Below are positions 13,601 to 21,738 of a DNA stretch of 64,000 nt, piece by piece (position 1 is the first letter of the stretch; each line of letters opens with the position of its first letter). This DNA comes from Antedon mediterranea. Its lineage: Eukaryota; Echinodermata; Crinoidea; Comatulida; Antedonidae. Below the pieces are notes generated by a model. That model saw only the letters and a list, made by a program, of their open reading frames with translations. It did no database searches and was not told where the DNA came from. The position numbers were made by a program, and so were the translations under genes. The stretch is from contig NC_092675.1 in the NCBI RefSeq assembly GCF_964355755.1, positions 10,613,312 through 10,677,311 of the forward strand. The letters run 5' to 3'.

Positions 13601-14430
13601 GAATTTAAAGTCTCTTTGAAAGATAGAAACATTTTGAATACAGTACATCTTTAAACATTCATTGTTTGTCTATTAATAAAAATGTACCATTTGTTTTTAG
13701 GAAAGAACGTGGTCGGATTCAATGAAAACATGATTTAATAATTATGTTACGAACTGTTGACATTATGTAGCACACATCGATCAAAAAGAGCTCAAAGCCA
13801 GGGAAGAGATAATATGTTCATCATCAGTACGATGTACCCAATAGACCGTACCCCTGGTAAAATTATAATTATCCAATTTCTCACTAAAGGAATATATTGA
13901 AGATCATCAATATATGCTACCGAAGCATGCTGTTTGCTATTTATTAAAATCAAATAAAGCACACAAAAACAACAAAATGAAAATTAAATCAAATGTTGTA
14001 ATCGTTTCCTTGCTTTATTTGTTCTATAGCAATTATATCATGTGCCATTGTTACATTAATATCAGAAACTATTTTATTCCATTTCAATCAGGATTCAAAT
14101 GTTTAAAACGATTGAATGCTTTAATTGCTTTATTGTGCTTTAGTGTAACATAAAATCAGTCTTTCTGCCACTTCTGATTTCAATCGTTTTTATGATGATT
14201 TAAAAATAAAAGGTAGATGAGTAAGAAAGGCGATTGAGTCGATGTTCAAGTGAGTTACCTTTAGTTTAGGAAACACTCGTTATCACTTACATATCACTGC
14301 AAGGCGATTATTAAAGTATTTTGTTATTTCTATAAAAATGTGTGAATCAATTATAAAGTAATTAGTACTTACGCTTAGAAGGAGCTCCAAATACAAGTAC
14401 AGGTGCAATTAGGTAGATATAAAGCAACAT
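4530..14430 (-). CDS. Gene B: secreted or membrane protein, signal peptide + Ig + at least five LDLa repeats (3' end outside window)
   Basis: Seven exons on the minus strand join in frame: 14430-14373 (signal peptide), 9982-9686 (Ig), 8421-8302 or -8308 (LDLa1), 7798-7685 (LDLa2), 6027-5902 (LDLa3), 5769-5641 (LDLa4), 4676-4530 (LDLa5). Every junction is phase 1 with GT/AG ends, the symmetric arrangement typical of shuffled extracellular modules. Each LDLa has its six cysteines. LDLa4 reads GGGDE in place of the usual SDE, and LDLa1 and LDLa5 lack the usual Trp before the fourth cysteine. No stop or further LDLa exon is visible between 4530 and 1, so the gene very likely runs off the left edge. 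Ig followed by LDLa repeats resembles the N-terminal part of perlecan/UNC-52, but other LDLa receptors are possible and the family is not settled. Introns hold several mobile elements. All exon joins are inferred from splice signals and phase. Confidence 0.8.
5020..5490. repeat. 79-bp minisatellite, about 6 copies
   Basis: A unit with TGTTGCACACCAAGAATAAC, a CTCCTCCTCGG block and GGTGGTGAATTGTGA starts at 5031, 5111, 5190, 5269, 5348 and 5423, so the period is 79-80 and the last copy is shorter. It lies in the intron between LDLa4 and LDLa5 of gene B. Open frames read through it on both strands are repeat artefacts. Confidence 0.95.
5641..5769 (-). CDS. Gene B exon 6: LDLa repeat 4 (variant acidic core)
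   Basis: The frame reads [18 protein letters not shown], then GGGDEHN with the last cysteine formed across the splice junction. The Ser of the normal SDE core is Gly. The acceptor is TTAATTATAG and the donor GTAAGT, 129 bases. Confidence 0.82.
5902..6027 (-). CDS. Gene B exon 5: LDLa repeat 3
   Basis: The frame reads [29 protein letters not shown] between acceptor TTAATAG and donor GTGAGT. All six cysteines and the acidic calcium site are present; 126 bases, phase 1-1. Confidence 0.85.
6184..6735. mobile_element. Harbinger/PIF-like MITE (tentative)
   Basis: The left end GGGCGCGTTTATACAACAC and the inverted right end (GGCTGTGTTTATACAACAC on the other strand) match at most positions. The flanks are TTA on the left and TTT on the right, an imperfect version of the TTA/TAA duplication of PIF/Harbinger. 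At the left end a block of about 66 bp is present twice (6126-6183 and 6192-6250). No transposase is seen. Confidence 0.5.
6960..7110. repeat. Dispersed repeat, inverted copy of 3060-3215
   Basis: This is the reverse-complement partner of the block at 3060-3215. It lies in an intron of gene B and encodes nothing recognisable. Confidence 0.55.
7685..7798 (-). CDS. Gene B exon 4: LDLa repeat 2
   Basis: A complete LDLa module: [18 protein letters not shown], then DNSDEKC. The acceptor is CTATTTTTAG and the donor GTATGT, phase 1-1, 114 bases. Confidence 0.87.
8302..8421 (-). CDS. Gene B exon 3: LDLa repeat 1
   Basis: After acceptor TTATATTCAG the frame gives [27 protein letters not shown], a six-cysteine LDLa module with a calcium-binding DGSDE core. 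The Trp usual before the fourth cysteine is absent. Two donors are possible in the same phase: GTAAGA, giving an end at 8302, or GTAACT, giving an end at 8308. The first fits the consensus better. Confidence 0.85.
8493..8513. other. Short palindrome related to 4347-4367
   Basis: AATTCGTCAA and TTGACGAATT form an almost perfect palindrome in the intron upstream of the LDLa1 exon. It shares its CGTCA/TGACG core with the one at 4347-4367. Confidence 0.6.
8649..8690. repeat. TATACAGTATACTG palindromic repeat
   Basis: Overlapping copies of TATACAGTATACTGTATA form an AT-rich self-complementary block that can fold on either strand. It lies in the intron between the Ig and LDLa1 exons and its role is unknown. 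Confidence 0.7.
9686..9982 (-). CDS. Gene B exon 2: immunoglobulin domain
   Basis: The exon starts after TTATTTTAG and ends before GTAAGT, 297 bases, phase 1-1. The translation has the features of one V/I-type Ig fold: STVTVKPTQ strand, first cysteine in LTCTV, Trp in LYWTK about 14 residues later, and the EDSGDYNCY block with the second cysteine near the end. It links the signal peptide to the first LDLa repeat. Confidence 0.85.
10399..11926. mobile_element. Foldback element with tandem-repeat arms (TU/FB-like)
   Basis: The left arm starts GGCCTGTTACAACCG and the right arm ends in its complement. The arms, about 750 bp each, mirror each other around about 11150. The outer part holds short units such as CAGCTTATGTAG and GCCAGCTAATG. 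A unique spacer with GCAAATGCATCGATCTTTAC follows, then an inner array of CCACTTCTCATAATCGACC-type units. Open frames in the two arms mirror each other and are repeat products. Sea urchin TU and fly FB elements have this design. Target duplication and transposase were not found. It occupies the first intron of gene B. Confidence 0.88.
12895..13483. repeat. Interspersed repeat, copy 1 (empty site of the MULE-like element)
   Basis: The block begins CACGCTGCTGCTCTAGCCC and runs through AAATCAAGCAGCAGTTATAG, ACTATAATTTAT, CAGTCCATTACAG and GGTAAAATAACTATTATGTG to TTTTTTGTAAGAAATATTTC. The same order of motifs recurs at 17285-19823, where a transposon interrupts it after CTCATTTATTAGATGAAATC. No coding sequence is recognised. 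Confidence 0.8.
14373..14430 (-). CDS. Gene B exon 1: signal peptide
   Basis: ATG at 14430-14428 opens [19 protein letters not shown], a compact hydrophobic signal sequence with a plausible cleavage near FGA. The exon ends with one base of a codon before the donor GTAAGT (14372-14367). Joined to the Ig exon the split codon becomes His. The phase match and the lack of other exons in between support the pairing, although the intron is 4.4 kb and holds a foldback element. Confidence 0.75.
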
Positions 14431-15154
14431 TTTATTACCGCAAAATCAAATAATCATATAGCAATAAACACAGCTACCTGCTCAAAAGAATATTCTGCCA
14501 GGTTTGAAGAAGTTTAATTTTTCAATTGGATATAAGATATTTGAGAACACAGGGTGTGTGTAGCATTTAAAGTAATTGCAACTTGTCACCCTTGCTGTTT
14601 ATTGATATTTTACAAACTCCCTCTGTTAGACAAAATAACCAAGAGTTTTAAAAGTCGATATCCACAGGTTAGGACGTATGTCAAGTAGCGAATTGAAAGA
14701 AAAAAGTAATGTATTGGTTATCAGAAACTGTTGCGTTTTAGATGGCTTTTGTGATTGTCAGGATCTTTTTTTTCCTCTTTATCTATTATTTTTCTTTCTT
14801 TCTACGATTTTTGTTGCAGATGTATCTCTAATTCTTGTGAACAAATTGTACAACTTTGTCATAAATTAATGACACACGTGCAAGGCAAACTTTTATAATC
14901 GTTTGCTCTAAAATGGGTAATTAAAATATACCTATTTAATCTATTATAGCTCCTCATGATGGCTAGTGACCCCATTTAAAAATAACATATTTATAGAAGC
15001 TGATTTGCTGGTTTTAGATATGAATTGATATAAATGTGTTACCCATTTAATACAGTGACGCCATTGTATCGTAATTTTTAAAACATGATTTTTATCTTTC
15101 GCCAAAGTTCACAATTAACAGATACAGATACAATCTTCGATGACTTATTGATGT
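14431..15154. other. Stretch upstream of gene B, promoter expected
   Basis: The region directly 5' of the gene B start codon should hold its 5' UTR and promoter. AT-rich candidates such as CTTATATCC near 14530 exist, but I cannot place a start site. No open frame or repeat is convincing. Confidence 0.3.
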
Positions 15155-15160
15155 GCACAT

Positions 15161-16940
15161 CAGTGGTGGCGCCAGCGGGGGGCTACGGGGGCTGTAGCCC
15201 CCTCGTCGGGGAGCCTAGCCCCCACGTCGGGGAACGCGAGTACTTTTCGTCGGGGAATATAATATAAAGTAAAAATCATTCGCATTCACTTCGTAGCTTC
15301 AGCGACTAGAAAACCGCGAAGTTCCATTTTTAAGTACGTCGGAGGGCTATTACACTTTATTATGCATTGGGCCCGGCCCATTGCGGTTTACGCGTGATAT
15401 CATGTTCCACCCAGGGACCAGAATGTGTACTGTAGTTACTTTCCAGGCGAAGTTTACTGACGCGTTACGTCGTGTACTGTGTATCGACAGCAAAAGGGTA
15501 CGAATTATCTTCGCGATCTATTTTATTGTTGGTATGTTAAATTTTTTAATTTACGATTACCGTGGGGTACCTGAACCTGAAATAGACGTTTTTCACTGTA
15601 GGCTCGGCCTACATTACTAAACAAAAAACACGCCATTTTCGTTTAGCCAACATCTAAACTGATTTCCCCGACGGAAAATGGTCTACGCTTGTGGACGCAT
15701 TCCCCTCCAAATAAAAGGTAAAAAGGGTAACTTGTTTAGGCCTCTAGTCTATGTCTGAATTTTTTTAAAGTATAGGTGTAATTTTTGAAGACCTGCATCT
15801 CTAGTTTTCAAAATTGTCTTAGCTCAACCGTCCCCAATTATAGAGCTGGTCATGTATACTTACCGTACATTTTGTTTCATATTTCGATGTACAATATACA
15901 GTCAGTGCATTGAACCTAGAGCTCTATTTTTTCAATTTTTTTTTATATCCATGGTAGGGCTGGTTCTGGAGACGTACCGGTATATATCTTGTTTTATGCT
16001 TCGAAGTATAATAAGTTAAATTTCCGGGACCTAGCAACTCTATTTGTCAGAATGTTCTTAGCTCCACCCCAACCATGGTGGGCTGGACCTATAATTTCGT
16101 TTCATATTTCAATGTTTTGCAGGGACCTACTGCAGCTCTATTTTTGAAAATTTTCTTAGCTCTGGTTCTGTAGACTTATAATTTCGTTTCATTTATCAAT
16201 ATGGGCCTATATAAGTGCAATTTCCAGGTACCTAGCAGGTCTATTTTTCACAATTTTCTTAGCAGCTCAACCCTAATGGTAGGGTTTTTTCGAAATACTA
16301 TAATCCAATGTCCGGGGACCTAACAACTATAGTTGTTTAAATGTCCTTAGCTCCATCTCAACCTCGGTGGTTGCGCTTGTTCTCTGATAGACTTGTAATT
16401 TCGTTTTATATATCAATGTATAATTGCAATTTCCGGGGACCTAGCAGCCCTATTTTTCAAAATTTTCTTACAGATCAGACCATGGATATCTCGCGCATTT
16501 ACAATTTTCGCACCCCCAGACAACAGCAACCTGCCTACGTCTCTGCGATTATAACGATATACCTCTTGGCCCGTGGGTAGGTTTTACGTTCGCGTATATT
16601 TTCTATGATAGGCATATTGAACTTTAAAAACTTCATTTTTAAATTTGAAAGAATGGATTTACACAGTCATCGTACCGGACCTCTTGCAATGTGTTTTTCA
16701 CACAGTATTTTATTTATGCACCATACAAAATTGAAAAAATTGGCTAACTTAAATCTGATTAAAACGGCCTCAAATTACGCTATAACGCGTTGCTTCCGGG
16801 GGCTCCCCCCCCCCCTGGACCCCCACCAGGGGCCCTTGGCGGCCCCCCTGGCCCCCAGCCAAGTGATGCTCGCTCCACTCGCATAGCCCCCCGTCGGGGA
16901 ATTTAGCCCCCGCGTCGGAAAGATCCTGGCGCCACCCCTG
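15161..16940. mobile_element. Non-autonomous DNA transposon with 6-bp target duplication
   Basis: The termini are CAGTGGTGGCGCCAG and CTGGCGCCACCCCTG, inverted repeats with one mismatch. The element is flanked on both sides by GCACAT (15155-15160 and 16941-16946). CAGNGG ends are typical of hAT elements, but their duplication is normally 8 bp, so the superfamily is open. Near each end a GTAGCCCCC..GTCGGGGA motif pair occurs in direct orientation. Inside, roughly 15780-16480, a degenerate unit of about 100-130 bp repeats with AATTTTCTTAGCTC, AATTTCGTTTCAT and TTTCCGGGGACCTAGCA. No transposase is visible. Confidence 0.82.
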
Positions 16941-17345
16941 GCACATCGTACAGAAGTACGTACTTGCGGCAAATAATATTGCGCGCGCGTGCGCTGGTAC
17001 ATTATAAAGTTTGATTGATTGATTTTGGAACGTTGAATGTTTAATTTTATAAATACTTCACTGTGCTTTGACAAGAATTTGTGTTGTAATTGAGATTATT
17101 ACTTTCCATATTATTAAATAAATAATGCTTTTGAACCAGTGATATATAGCTGAAGGCTGGATGGCAAACTATAATGTTATCGCTGTTCAAAAAGTGATTC
17201 TCCATGATAGAGACGGAACCAACAAGATAGCAGCTGCAATACCAAGAAATGATTCATTCCATTCCATTTTATAAAAACTTCACTGTCACGCTGCTGCTCT
17301 AGCCCCACTACGTCACACGAGATGACTCATTTATTAGATGAAATC

Positions 17346-18686
17346 ATGGATTAAAGAATAGAAGGATATGCATCGACGTGAGATCAAGGGTTCCTTGACT
17401 CTCGCCGACAGACCGCGGACCGCCCACAATGTTACAGTTTAATTAACCGCATGGTAACAACGAAACGGTCGCGTGCCTAATATATTGTTTACTGCACATG
17501 TGCAACGACATTTAACCTTGTTGGCTACACTTCTTTCGCGCGTTCTTTGGTGGCATGATGTTTGTAGATGCTATCATTGTAATCATAGTCAACTATTGAC
17601 TATGTTGTAATTAGTATAGGTTTCTGCCGCGATTGATATACGCTAATGATTTTTTATGATTAAAGTAGCATTATGACCTATATGTAGTAGCCCTACATCT
17701 GAGACAATAACTATTTGTTGTCTCATTTGTTGTAAAATTACAAAATCAGCAAGAATGCTAGCCTAGGCCCAGGCCTTCTACTAGGCTAAAACTGGGCTAG
17801 TAAACCCTATGATTTGCCGACATTGATACTGCCTAGGTAGGCCTAGGCTAATCTTAAATGTAGTAGATACAACGTGTAATCATGATCTATATACTCACCG
17901 TTATCTTACTTCTTGTGTGAATAATAATAGGTACTTCGTTTGTTCGTGATTAAGTTTGCCCTGCGTGTACTTTTCAAAACGACCGCTAGGTAACGAATCG
18001 CAACTATACATAGCCAGCCAATCCGGATCAGGGATCGCTGTTTTCATTCAATTAGGCCCGGTGATTGGATGTGATGTGGATGACATAACCACTAGCCAAT
18101 CACCAGGCACTACAGTTTAAATATAATCACATCGATAATTAAGGAGATTTATGAAGAAACCACTGCTTAGCCATATATTAAAAACACGATTTTTGTATGT
18201 GTGAACACCGGCCACGCTAACAACATACATGGTCAAATGCATAATTTAATATTCTATAGATTAACGCAATTTTTAATGACAGAAGATGGCAGGCAAATAA
18301 TGATAATTCAAATATAAAAATTGCATATTTTATTAATATTACCAACTACTTAAAATTACCAGTCGTAAGAAAGTGAACTTTTCGTAGTCCGATTGTGATG
18401 AAACTAAAACAGAATTATTCAGCAATATATTTTTGTTGTCAATTAATCATCGACGCAGACATGTCAATAGAACATTCAGACTACGCATACGATTTCTACA
18501 TGGTTACGTTTTGGTCTAAAAAAATGTAACAGTTGATTCGCAGCGTTTTACATAGGGCCGCGGTTAGAGACACGGAGTTCAATGAACGTGTTTGTTTGAT
18601 TGGCAGCAGTGCTTTAGTATAGGCAAGCGCGTTGTAAAATCGTTTGATGTCACCGTCGATGCATATCCTTCTATTCTTTAATCCAT
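17346..18686. mobile_element. MULE-like element with 9-bp target duplication
   Basis: The left end ATGGATTAAAGAATAG.. continues as a perfect inverted repeat of about 33 bp (to ..GCATCGACG) at the right end. GATGAAATC flanks it on both sides (17337-17345 and 18687-18695). A 9-bp duplication fits Mutator-like elements. No transposase frame is present, so it is non-autonomous. The right-hand half was later duplicated, giving a second right end at 19271 followed by the same GATGAAATC. Confidence 0.85.
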
Positions 18687-19393
18687 GATGAAATCAAGCA
18701 GCAGTTATAGTACTACACTTTGACATTTTTGCTAAAATGGAAACTCAACTATAATTTATAGGTACCAGCTGCATTTCTGGTATTTATGAGTCCCATGACA
18801 ATACTGTCATACATGGTCAAATGCATAATTTAATATTCTATAGATTAACGCAATTTTTAATGACAGAAGATGGCAGGCAAATAATGATAATTCAAATATA
18901 AAAATTGCATATTTTATTAATATTACCAACTACTTAAAATTACCAGTCGTAAGAAAGTGAACTTTTCGTAGTCTGATTGTTATGAAACTAAAACAGAATT
19001 GTTCAGCAATACATTTTTGTTGTCAATTAATCATCGACGCAGACATGTCAATAGAACATTCAGACTACGCATACGATTTCTACATGGTTACGTTTTGGTC
19101 TAAAAAATGTAACAGTTGATTCGCAGCGTTTTACATAGGGCCGCGGTTAGAGAGACACGGAGTTCAATGAACGTGTTTGTTTGATTGGCAGCAGTGCTTT
19201 AGTATAGGCAAGCGCGTTGTAAAATCGTTTGATGTCACCGTCGATGCATATCCTTCTATTCTTTAATCCATGATGAAATCAAGCAGCAGTTATAGTACTA
19301 CACTTTGACATTTTTGCTAAAATGGAAACTCAACTATAATTTATAGGTACCAGCTGCATTTCTGGTATTTATGAGTCCCATGACAATACTGTA
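18224..19393. repeat. 585-bp tandem duplication, two copies
   Basis: The unit from CATACATGGTCAAATGC to GACAATACTGT occurs twice, with equivalent points 584-585 bases apart (18231/18815 and 18686/19271). The copies differ by only a few substitutions and one-base indels, so the event is recent. It spans the right end of the MULE-like element plus adjoining host repeat. Confidence 0.93.
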
Positions 19394-20209
19394 TTTCGCT
19401 GTCAGATAATCATTGAATTATTATCAAAACAGTCCATGAAAGTTTTTGTTTGTAATATGATACTTCACACTTGAAGTATCAAAGGCGTGATGAAGTGACC
19501 CCCAGACTTGACCTTAGCAATAAAATAAACTAAATTGAGTCGGTTTCATATCAAAGTTATTCACTTATGTAACAAAATTCACATTATAAAAAGAGAAAAG
19601 AAACGTTTAATTATAAATCAAAAACCATTGTCTGACAGACAATTGAAATATTTATTGCTTTTAATTACATTTTTTTCAGGTAAAATAACTATTATGTGAC
19701 AATAAAATGACACATTCAAAAACAAATTTGAAATAAAAAATATTTTTCAGAGAGACAATATATCTTTAAAACTGTTACGTCAATAAGCGAGCAGCGTTTT
19801 TTGTAAGAAATATTTCTTGTTATATCATATTAAATAATGTTTTTGAACACATTAACGGCCGCCAACTTGTTGGTTTCCCAATCGTTCTTATTACAGCTCT
19901 CTGGTGAGCTGTTACAAGACGAAGGCTATAGGGCGCACTCCAGACTGAAAAGTCAGAGCCTAGCCATATATTTATTATATCTGTGAAAAGTGATTCATGC
20001 GTATTATGGATTGGTTTAGCGCCCTCAAGTTTACGTATTTTGAAAAAAATTCTGCGTATTTTGGACGGATGTTCACCAACTCTTAATGGGAATTTCATAC
20101 TTTATACTGTATGGTTCTGAGAAACCATAACTATAGGCTTCCAATGAATCTTGTTAGCATAACAAATTGTAAACATAACTCTAAATAAGGAAGCACAAGA
20201 CATAAATTG

Positions 20210-21720
20210 TGCAGGATAATTTGTTTTTTATTAATTGGAATAATTAATATCAACAAGGGTACTAATAATTAATAACAAAACAATTTGTATCTATTATTAT
20301 ATTTTTTCTGAGAAGATACAACTGAAACATTTTTACAACAGTCACAAATACATAATTTCCAGTGTTTTAACATATAGGTAGAACTGTCAACTGCAACACA
20401 AATCACTTCACAGTAGTAGAATACAATGGTACAACTTTAATATTATTTCATCTATAGTATACCAAGTTTAATTCTGTCACCAAATGTATTCAACTTCTAC
20501 TGTTTCTTGATAGTAGTAGAAATAAAAGCTAAATGTTTAAATGTCATTACATTTGATTTCAGTCTCATTTTATAACTCGACATCATGCTGTATTCAAGTA
20601 CAATTTAACTTTCCTTGTTTCATTTTGTCCCTAGTAAATATTTTCACACAAAAACAAATAAATCCAATACAAAGATATATTTCTCGGCTTATATACAGTA
20701 AACAATATTTTTATGCTCTACTTGTACTTACTATTGACTGCCATAAATCAACTTAATATTTTACATTTAATTTACAACATATCAAATAAATATTTTTTTT
20801 TTTAGTACTTTACAGAAACTAGTAAATTAGTCTTGATACGTTACATGAAAAATATATGTTACATTCTGGAATAACTGAATAGCAAGAGCTTCAATAGCAA
20901 TAGGTTTTACCCAAAGTTAAAATTATAGATATGGGGAGAAACTTCACATGACGTTGAGGAAATAAATAATTTTACAAAAGCTTACAATGAATGAGTTATT
21001 AAATATTTACAATTTGTATCAATTTCTGTACATTCAAGCTTTATTTCAACACTCATCCACAAACTAAATTCTCAATATTTCTCACAGACTTGCATATCAA
21101 TTAATTCGGAAATCATACATCTGAAACACTAAATATACAACACCATCACACACTCTATCACACAAGGTATATGCGCCACTCATATTTACAATCCTTACCA
21201 GCACCTTGTACCAAAATTGCTTTTTTTTAAAACAAGTTTTCACCATTTTTATGATTTTTTTTGTCTTTTGTTTTTAAATGTATATTAATCATTATTAACA
21301 ATATAATATATAATAATATATATATTAATTACTCCTGTGCTGTGTATGCCCTCTTTTAATCATCAGTTTTACAATATTTTGTTTTATTTGTTTTTAACAA
21401 GAAACTAAATATTGATGGAACGGAAAACAATTTAGTAATTCGCACTTACAAAAATACATATACAAAATGAAGCTGCATCTCAAGGGTTATCAATGTTCAG
21501 GAGCTTTTCACAGAAATGCCTACTGTTTAATATTCACTCTGTGACAATAAGCTATACCCTGTATAATAATAGACAACCGAGGCTAAACATTACATTTAAT
21601 GGCACTTCATCAATATAATTGGTGGCTGACACTTGTTTACATTTTTTCTGGTTTATCATCATTATTTTCCCTTCATTAATACTCAACATATTATATTTCT
21701 ATATCTACATAAAGGTCTTG
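20210..21720 (-). other. Probable 3' UTR of the VLDLR-like gene
   Basis: The AT-rich, frame-poor stretch follows the proposed stop codon at 21721. Minus-strand AATAAA signals lie at 21388-21383 and 20232-20227, and either could define the end of the transcript. The limits are inferred. Confidence 0.4.
20227..20232 (-). terminator. Candidate poly(A) signal AATAAA
   Basis: A canonical hexamer on the minus strand about 1.5 kb past the proposed stop codon of the VLDLR-like gene. Another lies at 21388-21383, so the choice is uncertain. Confidence 0.3.
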
Positions 21721-21738
21721 TTATGCCATTGTTTTTAT
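21721..21738 (-). CDS. VLDLR-like: Gene A exon 12: proposed terminal codons
   Basis: After the strongest downstream acceptor (TTTCTTTTTCTTCCAG) the frame gives IKTMA and a stop. The tail would then end ..QYLPIKTMA. An alternative acceptor at 21914 would add about 35 residues ending VPQLMM. Retention of the exon 11 donor would add about 16 others. The choice needs transcript evidence. Confidence 0.5.
   Translation of the reverse strand: MKTMA

Larger units (their letters stand above)
17285..19823. repeat. Interspersed repeat, copy 2 (interrupted)
   Basis: The second copy of the family at 12895-13483 is expanded by a MULE-like insertion (17346-18686) and a 585-bp tandem duplication. Shared landmarks are CACGCTGCTGCTCTAGCCC, AAATCAAGCAGCAGTTATAG, the CAGTCCATGAAAG area and the end TTTTTTGTAAGAAATATTTC. 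Confidence 0.8.

Noticed and set aside
19820-20098. 92-codon minus-strand frame next to the repeat copy
   Set aside because: No domain, no splice partner and overlap with repeat sequence.
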